A DNA stretch of 58,691 nucleotides from an uncultured bacterium (GCA_949840775.1 CATKXO010000015.1:1-58691); one strand, 5' to 3'; shown: positions 25,808 to 34,338, counted from the first letter of the stretch. A program made the numbers and translations. The notes: generated by a model not told the origin, from the sequence alone.

Positions 25808-25887
25808 CCGCCCGGCTAGCCCCCGAGCGGTCAACTGTTATGGTTGACTGATAGTATGGGCTGACCGCCAAGCAGCAGCGCCCTTCT
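25803..25887 (-). ncRNA. Convergent short RNA, candidate antitoxin of locus 1
   Basis: A promoter on the minus strand (25921-25894) would start an RNA near 25887 running toward the toxin-like gene. It would end in the shared stem GTTGACCGC / GCGGTCAAC (25803-25835). Its first bases (AGAAGGGCGCTG, then GGCGGTCAGCCC) resemble the 5' end of the peptide mRNA, so the locus looks like an inverted duplication of one promoter-leader unit. Confidence 0.5.
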
Positions 25888-25893
25888 GCTTTT

Positions 25894-25921
25894 ATTATAC
25901 CAATTTGAACGGCCTTGTCAA
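25894..25921 (-). promoter_or_regulatory. Promoter of the candidate antitoxin RNA, locus 1
   Basis: Minus-strand TTGACA (25921-25916), 16-bp spacer, TATAAT (25899-25894). Confidence 0.75.
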
Positions 25922-25924
25922 GCG

Positions 25925-26158
25925 CTACAGCTCCATTTTCAGCTTTAAAAACCGTTTCTCCAGCCGGGCAAATTCACGGTTCGCGTTTTCGAAGGCAGTG
26001 ACTCCTTCTAAAAGCTCCTGCGTGACCGGGATGCTTTCATCTCTTGCGTGCCGGTCTAGAATCTCCTGCAATTTCGACCTGTTTCCCTCTATCTCAATTC
26101 CCATTAAGTACAGCGCCGAACCAAGTGCTAGAAGTTCTTGCTTTTTCGACAATTTCAT
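25925..26158 (-). CDS. Small coiled-coil hypothetical protein
   Basis: A 77-residue protein, almost entirely helical and charged (MKLSKKQELLALGS ... FARLEKRFLKLKMEL). Heptad-like leucines in the last 35 residues suggest a coiled coil. I place the start at the ATG (26158), 11 bp after GGGAGG; a TTG three codons further up is too close to that site. The coding sequence is less GC-rich than the host average. It is divergent from the XRE regulator at 26287, which may control it. Function unknown. Confidence 0.6.
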   Translation of the reverse strand: MKLSKKQELLALGSALYLMGIEIEGNRSKLQEILDRHARDESIPVTQELLEGVTAFENANREFARLEKRFLKLKMEL

Positions 26159-26286
26159 ACAAAACAACCTCCCTTTTATTCAATTATACCACGAAATATA
26201 TTAATAATCAATCTTTAAAAATAAGTAATACTAAATTTATTTTTTGCTCTCCTTTGCATATCCTTGATTAATAGGGAGGGTTGTAC

Positions 26287-26634
26287 ATGGAGTATAGATA
26301 TAAGCTCAATTACTCGTTTATTGCTAAGAGAGTCAAGCAGGCCAGGGAAGCCGCACACCTTACTCAGGCAGAGCTTGCGGAAAGGATAGATATATCAACA
26401 AACGCCGTTGCTCAATTGGAAACAGACCGCATGCACCCAAAACTGCAAACACTGCTTAATATCGCAAATGTATTACAGCTCGACATAAACTATTTTTTGT
26501 GTAACAGTGCAGAAGATAATGAGGGAGATGAAAAAGAGAGGCTGCTGAATGGTTGGATCAATGAGCTGTCCTCCAATGAAAAGGCATTTCTGCTCTATTT
26601 CATCAAGGGCCTGAAGCAATACAATATGGACTGA
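26287..26634 (+). CDS. XRE-family helix-turn-helix regulator
   Basis: A 115-residue protein with a Cro/CI HTH at about residues 11-70 (IAKRVKQAREAAHLTQAELA ... MHPKLQTLLNIANVL) and an acidic helical tail. The ATG at 26287 sits 6 bp after GGGAGGG. It is AT-rich relative to its neighbours and is divergent from the 77-residue gene. The roughly 130-bp AT-rich region between them should hold both promoters. The pair looks like a small horizontally acquired module whose target is unknown. Confidence 0.8.
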   Translation: MEYRYKLNYSFIAKRVKQAREAAHLTQAELAERIDISTNAVAQLETDRMHPKLQTLLNIANVLQLDINYFLCNSAEDNEGDEKERLLNGWINELSSNEKAFLLYFIKGLKQYNMD

Positions 26635-26639
26635 AAAAC

Positions 26640-26670
26640 CGCACCCTGCCTGTCTGACAGACGGGGTGCG
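26640..26670 (+). terminator. Hairpin after the XRE regulator
   Basis: CGCACCC / GGGTGCG arms with inner TGTCTGACAGA; the T run is weak. A second hairpin (CCCACTCGAC / GTCGAGTGGG, 26711-26733) follows with A/T-rich flanks. Confidence 0.55.
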
Positions 26671-26751
26671 TGATTATCATACAAAAGTCCATTGTTTCAG
26701 CAAAAAATCCCCACTCGACTGCTGGTCGAGTGGGAAAAACGGCCCGATTTC

Positions 26752-26780
26752 TTGACAATTTCCCCGTCAGGGGCTACAGT
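26752..26780 (+). promoter_or_regulatory. Promoter of the XRE-membrane gene
   Basis: TTGACA (26752-26757), 17-bp spacer, TACAGT (26775-26780). Confidence 0.7.
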
Positions 26781-26835
26781 GGTGCCAGCGGTCCGAACGC
26801 AGGCCGCCATTCAAACCCCTACAGGAGGTATCCCC

Positions 26836-27636
26836 ATGGAAGAGAAAAAACCCTTTGGCGACTACATCCGAAAGAAGCGCCTGGAGGCGGGGCTGACCCA
26901 GAAGGAGCTGGCCGGGCGGCTGTTTGTCACCGAGTCCAGCGTGAGCAAGTGGGAGCGCAGCCTGTCCTACCCCGATGTCTCTCTGGTCACGGCCATCTGC
27001 CGGGAGCTGGGCATCTCCGAGCACGAGTTCTTCACCGCCTGTGACGACCACCAGGCCCACGCCCAGGCCCGGGCGGCGGCGGCGTGGCGGCGGGTGGTGA
27101 CGGGCTGCCGCCGGCTCTGTCTGGGGGGCTGTATCGTTGCCATTCCCGTCTGCCTTGTGGTGAATCTGGCGGTCTTTCACACCCTGGACTGGTTCTGGAT
27201 CGTGCTGGTTTCGGTGGCCCTGCCCCTGGGCTGGTGGGCCCTCTGGCGTTTTGGCGGGAGGTATGTCCTGTCCCTCTGCGCGGCCCTGACCTCGGTGTGG
27301 GTCTTTCCCCTGCTGGCGGTGATTCACGGCTATACCGGCGGGGACTGGCTGTGGACGGCGGCCTTTCCCCTGGCCGCTCTGGGGGTGGTGTTCCTGTGGG
27401 CCTACTTCCTCTGCCTGGTTTATCTCCCCACCGGTCCCTGGCTGAAGGCGGGGGCGTGCGCCCTGATTACCGCCGTGGCCTCCCCGGCCTTCAACTGGCT
27501 GTGCCGGCGGGTGGTCCCCGGTGCGGCCCAGCCTTGGCTTTTGGACTGGCTCACTGTGGCCGCGCTGGTGGTTTTGTCCCTGGTCCTGGTGACGGTGGGG
27601 CTGGTGAAGGAGCAGCGGCGGTACCGGATTCGGTAA
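26836..27636 (+). CDS. XRE regulator fused to a membrane domain
   Basis: A 266-residue protein. Residues 1-65 form an XRE helix-turn-helix (FGDYIRKKRLEAGLTQKELA ... SSVSKWERSLSYPDVSL). From about residue 95 follow six hydrophobic helices. Such HTH-plus-membrane regulators are frequent in Clostridia and may tether transcription control to an envelope signal. The ATG at 26836 is 6 bp after ACAGGAGGT. A MATE exporter gene lies 110 bp downstream on the same strand and is a plausible target. Confidence 0.8.
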   Translation: MEEKKPFGDYIRKKRLEAGLTQKELAGRLFVTESSVSKWERSLSYPDVSLVTAICRELGISEHEFFTACDDHQAHAQARAAAAWRRVVTGCRRLCLGGCIVAIPVCLVVNLAVFHTLDWFWIVLVSVALPLGWWALWRFGGRYVLSLCAALTSVWVFPLLAVIHGYTGGDWLWTAAFPLAALGVVFLWAYFLCLVYLPTGPWLKAGACALITAVASPAFNWLCRRVVPGAAQPWLLDWLTVAALVVLSLVLVTVGLVKEQRRYRIR

Positions 27637-27697
27637 TTTAGCCCTTTCTTTTTGGACGGCTTTGTGATATACTGCCCTCTATCATCAGAAACCGGAC

Positions 27698-27723
27698 GCG
27701 CCCCCGCCCCCCGGCGGGGGCGC
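27698..27723. terminator. GC hairpin between XRE-membrane gene and MATE gene
   Basis: GCGCCCCCGCC / GGCGGGGGCGC, no T run on the plus strand; possible attenuator or simple spacer hairpin. Confidence 0.4.
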
Positions 27724-27746
27724 AGAATTGATTGGAGGAGAACAGC

Positions 27747-29111
27747 TTGTCCCAGTCCCGCAGAAGTGAAGAGGCGCTGGCCGGCGCCCCCATCGGCCCG
27801 CTGATGGTCAAGCTGGCCCTGCCCGCAGTGGCGGCCCAGCTCATCAACATGCTGTACAACATCGTAGACCGCATCTACATCGGCCATATCCCGGAGGTGG
27901 GCCGTACCGCCCTCACCGGCCTGGGGGTGACGTTCCCCATCCTCATGCTCATCTCCGCCTTCACCGCCTTTGCCGGCATGGGAGGCGCTCCCCTGGCCTC
28001 CATCCGCCTGGGGGCGGGGGACCGGGAGGGGGCGGAGAAGATTTTGGGCAACTCCACCGCTCTGCTGCTGATATTGGCGGCCGTTCTGACGGCGGTGTTC
28101 TCCCTCATCAAGGAGCCGGTGCTCATGGCCTTTGGCGCCTCGGAGGACACCATCGGCTACGCCCTGGATTATATCTCCATCTACCTCATAGGCACCGTCT
28201 TCGTCCAGCTGGCCCTGGGGCTCAACGCCTACATCACCGCCCAGGGCCAGGCCCTGGTGGCCATGTGCTCGGTGCTCATCGGGGCGGTGCTGAACATCGC
28301 CCTGGACCCGGTGTTCATCTTCGGCCTCCGGATGGGGGTGAAGGGCGCGGCGCTGGCCACCATCATCTCCCAGGGGGTGAGCGCCTGCTGGGTGGTGGGC
28401 TTCCTGTGCTCCAAGCGGTCCGGACTGCGCATCCGCCCCAAAAACCTCCGCCTGGAGGGGCGGGTGATCGGGAAAATCGCCTCCCTGGGCATTGCCCCCT
28501 TCATCATGCAGTCCACCGAGAGCCTGGTGACGGTGGTGCTCAACTCCGGCCTCCAATTCTATGGGGGCGACCTGTATGTGGGCACCGTCACTGTGATGCA
28601 GAGCGTGATGCAGATGGTGGTCATGCCCGTCCAGGGGGTCACCCAGGGGGTGCAGCCCATTATGAGCTACAACTTCGGGGCCCAAAATTACCAGCGGGTG
28701 CGGCACACCTTCCGCCTGCTGCTGCGTACCACCCTCACCGTGACCATCACCGCCTTCCTGGTGGTGAGCCTCTTCCCCAAGCCCCTGGCCCTCATCTTCA
28801 ATGACGACAGCGAGCTGGTGGAGCTGGTTGGGAAGGTGATGCCCATCTTCTTCGGTGGCATCTGGGCCTTCGGAGCCCAGATGGCCTGCCAGTCCGCCTT
28901 TATGGCCATGGGCCAGGCCAAAATCAGCCTGTTCCTGGCCCTGCTGCGGAAGGTAATCCTGCTGGTGCCCCTGGCTATTGTCCTGCCCATGGTCACCGGA
29001 GATGTCATGGGCATCTACGTGGCCGAGCCGGTGGCCGACATCCTGGCCTCCGCCACTACGCTGACTCTCTTCCTCCGCAAGCGGAAGACCCTGCTGCCGG
29101 AGAACAAATAA
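27747..29111 (+). CDS. MATE family efflux transporter
   Basis: A 454-residue multidrug/toxin extrusion-type permease, with about twelve predicted transmembrane helices in two related halves. Family features include GPLMVKLALPAVAAQLINMLYNIVD-like helix 1 and QGVQPIMSYNFGA after helix 7. It exchanges cations for Na+ or H+. I choose the TTG at 27747, 6 bp after GGAGGAG; a TTG five codons upstream overlaps that site. The substrate is unknown. Confidence 0.9.
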   Translation: MSQSRRSEEALAGAPIGPLMVKLALPAVAAQLINMLYNIVDRIYIGHIPEVGRTALTGLGVTFPILMLISAFTAFAGMGGAPLASIRLGAGDREGAEKILGNSTALLLILAAVLTAVFSLIKEPVLMAFGASEDTIGYALDYISIYLIGTVFVQLALGLNAYITAQGQALVAMCSVLIGAVLNIALDPVFIFGLRMGVKGAALATIISQGVSACWVVGFLCSKRSGLRIRPKNLRLEGRVIGKIASLGIAPFIMQSTESLVTVVLNSGLQFYGGDLYVGTVTVMQSVMQMVVMPVQGVTQGVQPIMSYNFGAQNYQRVRHTFRLLLRTTLTVTITAFLVVSLFPKPLALIFNDDSELVELVGKVMPIFFGGIWAFGAQMACQSAFMAMGQAKISLFLALLRKVILLVPLAIVLPMVTGDVMGIYVAEPVADILASATTLTLFLRKRKTLLPENK

Positions 29112-29152
29112 GGGCGGCTCCCGCCGTCCCAAGACCATATGAACGATAACAG

Positions 29153-29193
29153 ACAGGGCGGCGGAATGGACACCGCCGCCCTGTTCAGGTTTT
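29153..29193. terminator. Bidirectional terminator
   Basis: ACAGGGCGGCGG / CCGCCGCCCTGT with TTTT on the plus strand, between convergent genes. Confidence 0.8.
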
Positions 29194-29782
29194 ATTCAGC
29201 AACAAAAATCATTTCTTCTTCGTCATAGAGTTCATCTGCGAAAAAGCAACGCGCTAAATCTTCAAAGCTATGGAAAAATGGAAGTGCCCATTTCAAAATA
29301 TCTACTCTTGTTTCATCCTTTGTTGTTAGTCTAATCCGCCCCATATCCACTTGATATATTTGTCCACTCTGCATCTCAATTAAAACATAATAATTATCAT
29401 TATATGTTCCCAGCCAAAGGTATCCCGTTCCAGCAAATGCACGATTTATATTCTCAAACTCACCTAAGTCAAGATCAGGAAACATTAGCGGAAGATGAAG
29501 AACTTGTGTTGCGATTTCTTCTTCTATCTCTAATTCACGCCATCTGCCTGTTTTTTCACAGTATGTTTTTGAAAAATCTCCTAACATTCTCCCTATAACA
29601 AACGGGGCAGAAAATGTATACGACCGAAAGTAATCTTTTACTGCATTGGGTATGGTAATGCCGAAGTTCACTTCGAGTTCAGCTATGTCGCAATCTGAAA
29701 TAGGTGATTTTTCTAATTTTATTTCTGGATGTTTATGTCCAAATTCTTCTATCGAGATTTGAATATTCTTCATATTTTCCAT
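29192..29782 (-). CDS. SMI1/KNR4 (SUKH) family protein, immunity-like
   Basis: A protein of about 196 residues with the SUKH-fold opening (DIAELEVNFGITIPNAVKDY near residue 40), then a beta-rich body (YLWLGTYNDNYYVLIEM). SUKH proteins are mostly immunity partners of polymorphic contact-dependent toxins. No toxin or secretion gene lies nearby, so this is an orphan, perhaps an acquired defence against neighbours' toxins. The gene is clearly AT-rich compared with the host. I choose the ATG at 29782, with GGAG 9 bp upstream; an ATG five codons earlier is possible. Confidence 0.7.
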   Translation of the reverse strand: MENMKNIQISIEEFGHKHPEIKLEKSPISDCDIAELEVNFGITIPNAVKDYFRSYTFSAPFVIGRMLGDFSKTYCEKTGRWRELEIEEEIATQVLHLPLMFPDLDLGEFENINRAFAGTGYLWLGTYNDNYYVLIEMQSGQIYQVDMGRIRLTTKDETRVDILKWALPFFHSFEDLARCFFADELYDEEEMIFVAE

Positions 29783-29900
29783 AGTTGCCATCTCCATTTT
29801 GAATTTCGACTTGCTACTTAACTTGTTGACCTAAGTATAGCATATCTCCCTGCCGAAAACAATCTCCGTTCTATTCCCGTTCCGCCTACCCAGACCGTCA

Positions 29901-29935
29901 AAAAACCGCCTATCTCCTGCGAGACGGGCGGTTTC
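29901..29935 (-). terminator. Terminator of the CapA-like operon
   Basis: Minus-strand AACCGCC / GGCGGTT hairpin followed by TTTTT. Confidence 0.85.
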
Positions 29936-29939
29936 AGTT

Positions 29940-31214
29940 TTATTCCGAGGGCTTGTCCCCTTCCGCTCCCAGCACCTCGTGGCACAGGTCCAGGGCCAGC
30001 TGGAGCTGCTTATAGGAGTTCTTGTCGAGGATGGTCTCCTCTCCGGCCTCATAGGCGGCCATAGCCTCATGGACGTTCACCAGGTGCCGACGCTCCCCCG
30101 CCGGCTTGTTGTTCCGGTGGACCATGTAGTAGGGGGTGTACCGCACGTCGGTGAGGGAGGTGTTCCCATCCGGGTCCTTGGTGAGCTCCAGGTCCAGAAT
30201 CGCGGTGGTCTTGGTGGCCAGGTCCTTTTTGGGGTCGTCAAAGTTCTGGTTGGAAATGAAATTGCCCAGGGAGTAGATGACAAAGCCCTGCCGCTCTTGC
30301 CCATCCTCCCCGGCGGCGGTGATGGTGCCGTAGGGCTGGAGGACGTGGGGGTGGCCTCCCAGCACCAGGTCGGCCCCCTGCTCCACCAGGAACTGGGCCA
30401 CCTTCTCCTGGTGGCCGTTCTGCTTGGTGCGGTACTCAACGCCCCAGTGGGTGATCACGGCAATGAGGTCGGTGTCCAGCGCCCGGGCGGCGGCCATGTC
30501 CGCTGCCAGCATGTCGTAATCCGGGTTGGAGACGGAGGTGTAGTAATCGGTGTTGAAAACGTTGGCGGCATAGGGCTTGCTGTCTGGCAGGCGGTGGCCG
30601 TTCAGGCCGTAGGTGTAGGCCAGGAAGGCCACGGAGATGCCCCCCACGTCGGCCACATGGATGCCGTGGTTCCCGTCCCGCTCCTCCTGGGAGCGGTAGG
30701 TGCCCACGTGGGGCATATTGGCCCCGTCCAACACGTCCAGGGTGCGGTTCAGGCCGTCGATGCCCTTGTCCAGGCAGTGGTTGTTGGTGGTGCACAGCAG
30801 GTCGAAGCCGGCGTCCTTGATGTTGTAGGCCAGCTCGTCCGGGGAGTTGAACCGGGGGTAGCCGGAGTACTCCGGGCCGCCGGCCAGGGTGGTCTCCAGG
30901 TTGGCGATGGCGTAGTCGGCCAGCTCCAGCTGCCTGGCCGCCTCCTGGAGGACGTGGCTGTAGTCGTAGGAGTCGGTCTCCTTCACATAGCAGTCGTTGG
31001 TAAGGGGCATGTGGCTCATCACGTCCCCGGCCACCATCAGGTGGGCGACGATGGGCTCCGGTTCGGGCTCGGGTTCCGGTTCCGGGGTGACGGCCGGCTG
31101 GGACTGGGCGGGGGGCTGGGAAATGTCGGCGGACTGGTTGGCGTCCACGGGCTGGCTGGGGGCGCACCCCGCCAGCAGGATAAGGCTTAACGCGAGGGCA
31201 AGAACGTGTCTCAT
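29940..31214 (-). CDS. CapA-family lipoprotein (poly-gamma-glutamate synthesis type)
   Basis: A 424-residue lipoprotein. The signal peptide ends in LLAGC and is followed by a Glu/Pro-rich linker. Then comes a CapA/PgsA metallophosphatase-like domain with AGDVMSH near the start, ANLETTL, TNNHCLD and GGHPHVLQP, the usual metal-binding motifs. The family takes part in capsular polyglutamate synthesis or acts as an envelope phosphatase. No pgsBC genes are nearby, so a capsule role is not supported here. Its ATG overlaps the stop of the upstream hydrolase (ATGA), so the two are co-translated. Confidence 0.85.
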   Translation of the reverse strand: MRHVLALALSLILLAGCAPSQPVDANQSADISQPPAQSQPAVTPEPEPEPEPEPIVAHLMVAGDVMSHMPLTNDCYVKETDSYDYSHVLQEAARQLELADYAIANLETTLAGGPEYSGYPRFNSPDELAYNIKDAGFDLLCTTNNHCLDKGIDGLNRTLDVLDGANMPHVGTYRSQEERDGNHGIHVADVGGISVAFLAYTYGLNGHRLPDSKPYAANVFNTDYYTSVSNPDYDMLAADMAAARALDTDLIAVITHWGVEYRTKQNGHQEKVAQFLVEQGADLVLGGHPHVLQPYGTITAAGEDGQERQGFVIYSLGNFISNQNFDDPKKDLATKTTAILDLELTKDPDGNTSLTDVRYTPYYMVHRNNKPAGERRHLVNVHEAMAAYEAGEETILDKNSYKQLQLALDLCHEVLGAEGDKPSE

Positions 31215-32581
31215 ACAGGCTGATCCTCCATTTTCGCGTAGAGTATTTCCATAATATCGTAGCACAGGGCATACATGCCCCGCTCATTCATGTTGCGGCG
31301 GGCCCCGGTGCTGATGACCACAATGCCGTTTTTGGTCTCCGGGTTGTAGGTCATCAGGGAGAACACCCCGTATGCGCTGCCGGTGTGGTAGTAGAGGACA
31401 TCCTGGCCCAGCACGTCCTCCTGACGGCGGAGGATGAGGCACTGCTCAAAGGGGGCGTAGTCCGCCAGGTCCACGGCAAACCGTGGGGTCTCCATGTCGG
31501 CGACGGACGCCTCGGTGAGCAGCCGGGTCTCCTTAAACTTGTCCGGGAGGGACTCAGACACCGCCAGCTGCTCTCCGGTTTCCGTGTTCTCCACTAGGGT
31601 ATAGAACTCGACCGGCTCCTTATACACCCCGTCGTTGGCCAGCACCGCCACCAGCTTGGCCATGTCCACGGCGCTGGTGGTGTAGCCCCCGGGGAAGTAG
31701 GAGGCGGTCTGCCCGATCTGGGTGGGGATGGACTGGCCGGCGTGCTCCGCCGCAGAGCGGCTGACGCTCCCGCCGCTGTACAGGGTGGCCACCTCGTTCA
31801 CATCCAGCTTGCCCCCGCAGAAGGAGGCCCTGGCTCCGATGGGCTCCAGAAAGCGCTTTTGCAGGTAGTCGTCCAGCAGCTGGTCGGAGGCCAGCTCCAG
31901 GGTGGTGCCCAGGATGCACATGCCGAAGTTGCTGTAGGCCCAGTACCCCCCGTTCCCCGGCTCCATGGACCGCCAGGAGGATTTGCTCTGGAGAATGCCC
32001 CGCAGCTTGGACAGGCCCCGGGTGGTGTCCAGGTTTTTGATGGAGGAGGTGTGGGTCATGAATGTACGGGCGGTGGGCTGTCCCTTGCTGTAGGGGTTGG
32101 CCGCTCCCTTGCCCCAGTAGTCGGATATGGGGGCGTCCAGGTCGATGAGCCCGTCTTCCGCCATGGCCATGGCGCACATGGCGATAACCACCTTGCTGAT
32201 GGAGGCGATGCGGATCTTGGTGTCGGGGGTCATCTCCCGCTTGTCCTTAATGGCCCAGCCCCAGGCCCCCGCCTGGCTCAGCCGGCCCTTTTCCACCGTG
32301 GCCACCGTCACGCCGGCGGCGGAGTAGTTTTCCATCACCTGGGCCAGGGCCTGGTCCACGTCCTCCTGGGTGAGGACGGGCTGGGGCTCTGGCTCAGACT
32401 CGGGGAGGATGGTGGGGACCGCGTCCCGCATGACCACCTCACTGGCATCCACGGGGGTGTTTTCCGCTGGAGAGGAGGGGGAGCTGCTGCCGGCGGAGGT
32501 GGTGGCGGCCGGGGCGCAGGAGGTAAGAATCAGCGTCAGCGCAAGGAGGAACGCGCCTTGACGGACGGAGGTTCGGAACAT
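31211..32581 (-). CDS. Serine hydrolase lipoprotein (class C beta-lactamase / PBP-like)
   Basis: A 456-residue lipoprotein: signal peptide with lipobox LTSC, linker, then a beta-lactamase-fold domain. The catalytic SxxK is SISK, the second motif is YSN (in YWAYSNFGM), and HTG serves as the third motif. Such enzymes are usually D,D-peptidases or esterases acting on cell-wall material rather than true beta-lactamases. It forms a two-gene operon with the CapA-like lipoprotein, suggesting a joint envelope role. Confidence 0.85.
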   Translation of the reverse strand: MFRTSVRQGAFLLALTLILTSCAPAATTSAGSSSPSSPAENTPVDASEVVMRDAVPTILPESEPEPQPVLTQEDVDQALAQVMENYSAAGVTVATVEKGRLSQAGAWGWAIKDKREMTPDTKIRIASISKVVIAMCAMAMAEDGLIDLDAPISDYWGKGAANPYSKGQPTARTFMTHTSSIKNLDTTRGLSKLRGILQSKSSWRSMEPGNGGYWAYSNFGMCILGTTLELASDQLLDDYLQKRFLEPIGARASFCGGKLDVNEVATLYSGGSVSRSAAEHAGQSIPTQIGQTASYFPGGYTTSAVDMAKLVAVLANDGVYKEPVEFYTLVENTETGEQLAVSESLPDKFKETRLLTEASVADMETPRFAVDLADYAPFEQCLILRRQEDVLGQDVLYYHTGSAYGVFSLMTYNPETKNGIVVISTGARRNMNERGMYALCYDIMEILYAKMEDQPV

Positions 32582-32662
32582 AGGGGAGAGCTCCTTTCGG
32601 ATGGAAAAATTTGTCTGTTTCTGTCATATTTCCTCTATTATAACGGATTCGGGCAAAAAAGT

Positions 32663-32698
32663 AAACCCCGAACGTCCACAGGGGACGTTCGGGGTTTG
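32663..32698. terminator. Strong hairpin between gdhA and the hydrolase operon
   Basis: AAACCCCGAACGTCC / GGACGTTCGGGGTTT, a perfect 15-bp stem with TTTT ends; terminates gdhA. Confidence 0.85.
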
Positions 32699-32729
32699 GG
32701 TCTGTTTTGAGAGAGTGATGAACGGTCTC

Positions 32730-34082
32730 TTAGAAGATACCCTGCGCCATCATGGCGTCGGCCACCTTCTGGAAGCCCACGATGTTGGCGCCGGCCACCA
32801 GGTCGTAGCCCAGGCCATAACGCTCGGCCACCTCCACGGAGGAGTGGTAGATGTTCTTCATGATGCCCTTCAGCTTCTCGTCCACCTCTTCGGCGGTCCA
32901 GTACAGGCGCTCGGCGTTCTGGGCCATCTCCAGCTCAGACACGGACACGCCGCCGGCGTTGACGGCCTTGGAGGGGGCAACCACCATGTGGGGCTGCTTC
33001 TTCAGGAACTCCAGGGCGTCGTTGGTGGTGGGCATGTTGGCAACCTCGATGTAGTACTTCACGCCGGAGGCGGCGATCTTCTCAGCCCAGTCCATGTTTA
33101 CGTCGTTCTGGGTGGCGGCGGGCATGTAGATGTCCACGTCCTTCACGCCCCAGCACTTCTCGCCGGCCACGAACTCGCAGCCGAACTTCTCGGCGTAGGA
33201 GGCGCAGTGCATGGGGTCCTTGGCCCGCATCTCCAGGATGTAGTTGAGCTTCTCCTCGGTGTCCACGCCGTCGGGATCGTGGATGTAGCCGTCGGGGCCG
33301 GCAAAGTAGGTGACCTTGGCGCCCAGCTCAGCGGCCTTCTTCATGATGCCCCAGCCCACGTTGCCGTAGCCGGACATGGCGATCCGCTTGCCCTTGATGT
33401 CCTCGTCGTCGTGCTTCAGAGCCTCTACCAGATAGTAGACGGCGCCGTAGCCGGTGGCCTCGGGACGCATCAGGGAGCCGCCGGTGCACACGGCCTTGCC
33501 GGACAGAGCGCCGAACTCGGAGGCGCCCACGATGCGGCGGTACTGACCGTACATATAGCCGATCTCACGGCCGCCGCAGCCCAGGTCGCCGGCGGGGCAG
33601 TCGATGTCCTGGCCGATGTGGCGGTACAGCTCGGTGATGAAAGCCTGGCAGAAGCGCATGACCTCGGCGTCGCTCTTGCCGCGGGGATCAAAGTCGGAGC
33701 CGCCCTTGGCGCCGCCGATGGGCAGGCCGGTCATGGCGTCCTTAAAGACCTGCTCAAAGCCCAGGAACTTGATGATGGACAGGTTGACGGAGGGGTCGAA
33801 GCGGATGCCGCCCTTGTAGGGGCCCAGGGCGCCGTTGTACTGCACGCGGTAACCCCGGTTGACCTGCCAGTTGTGGTTGTCGTCTTCCCAGGTGACGCGG
33901 AACTCGACCAGGCGCTCGGGCTCCACCATGCGCTCCAGCAGGGCGACCTTCTCATACTCGGGGTGGGCGTTGATGACGGGCTCCAGAGAGGAGAGGACCT
34001 CCTCCACGGTCTGAAGGAACTCGGGCTCGTTGGCGTTCTTGGCCTTGGTGGCGTTCAGGACTCTCTCGATGTACTGGTTCAT
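32730..34082 (-). CDS. gdhA: Glutamate dehydrogenase
   Basis: A 450-residue hexameric-type GDH interconverting glutamate and 2-oxoglutarate plus ammonia. The substrate-site segments PYKGGIRFDPSV, GGAKGGSDFDP and CPAGDLGCGGREIG, and the nucleotide-binding SGYGNVGWG, are intact. Its length and sequence resemble NADP-type enzymes of the E. coli GdhA class. The ATG at 34082 follows AGGAGGAATGCTGTT. The in-frame extension upstream crosses the promoter and is not coding. Codon bias indicates high expression, fitting amino-acid fermentation. Confidence 0.95.
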   Translation of the reverse strand: MNQYIERVLNATKAKNANEPEFLQTVEEVLSSLEPVINAHPEYEKVALLERMVEPERLVEFRVTWEDDNHNWQVNRGYRVQYNGALGPYKGGIRFDPSVNLSIIKFLGFEQVFKDAMTGLPIGGAKGGSDFDPRGKSDAEVMRFCQAFITELYRHIGQDIDCPAGDLGCGGREIGYMYGQYRRIVGASEFGALSGKAVCTGGSLMRPEATGYGAVYYLVEALKHDDEDIKGKRIAMSGYGNVGWGIMKKAAELGAKVTYFAGPDGYIHDPDGVDTEEKLNYILEMRAKDPMHCASYAEKFGCEFVAGEKCWGVKDVDIYMPAATQNDVNMDWAEKIAASGVKYYIEVANMPTTNDALEFLKKQPHMVVAPSKAVNAGGVSVSELEMAQNAERLYWTAEEVDEKLKGIMKNIYHSSVEVAERYGLGYDLVAGANIVGFQKVADAMMAQGIF

Positions 34083-34196
34083 AACAGCATTCCTCCTAAA
34101 ATATATTGTCTGGTGGTTTTGACGGGGCTCCTTCATTTTTGGACAGGATTGGGGAAAACGTCCATAGAAAGGGCCGCGTTTTGCTACGATATGTAT

Positions 34197-34224
34197 AGTA
34201 TAGCATAAAATTGGTAGGAGTAAA
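34197..34224 (-). promoter_or_regulatory. Promoter of gdhA
   Basis: Minus-strand TTTACT (34224-34219), 16-bp spacer, TATACT (34202-34197), about 115 bp before the start codon. Confidence 0.55.
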
Positions 34225-34282
34225 GCATGGATTTTATGGGGGTTACCACAACTAAATGATTGTAGTGCCCCGCAGGAGACAC

Positions 34283-34322
34283 AAAAAACAGCCCTTTCCA
34301 CAAAAAGGAACGGCTGTTTTTG
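34283..34322 (-). terminator. Terminator of the GNAT gene
   Basis: Minus-strand AAAACAGCC / GGCTGTTTT hairpin followed by further Ts. Confidence 0.8.
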
Positions 34323-34338
34323 TTCAATGTGCAAGAAC

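Noticed and set aside
26711-26733. CCCACTCGAC / GTCGAGTGGG hairpin as a terminator
   Set aside because: Its T run is on the minus strand, where no gene reads into it; left as a hairpin of unknown role.
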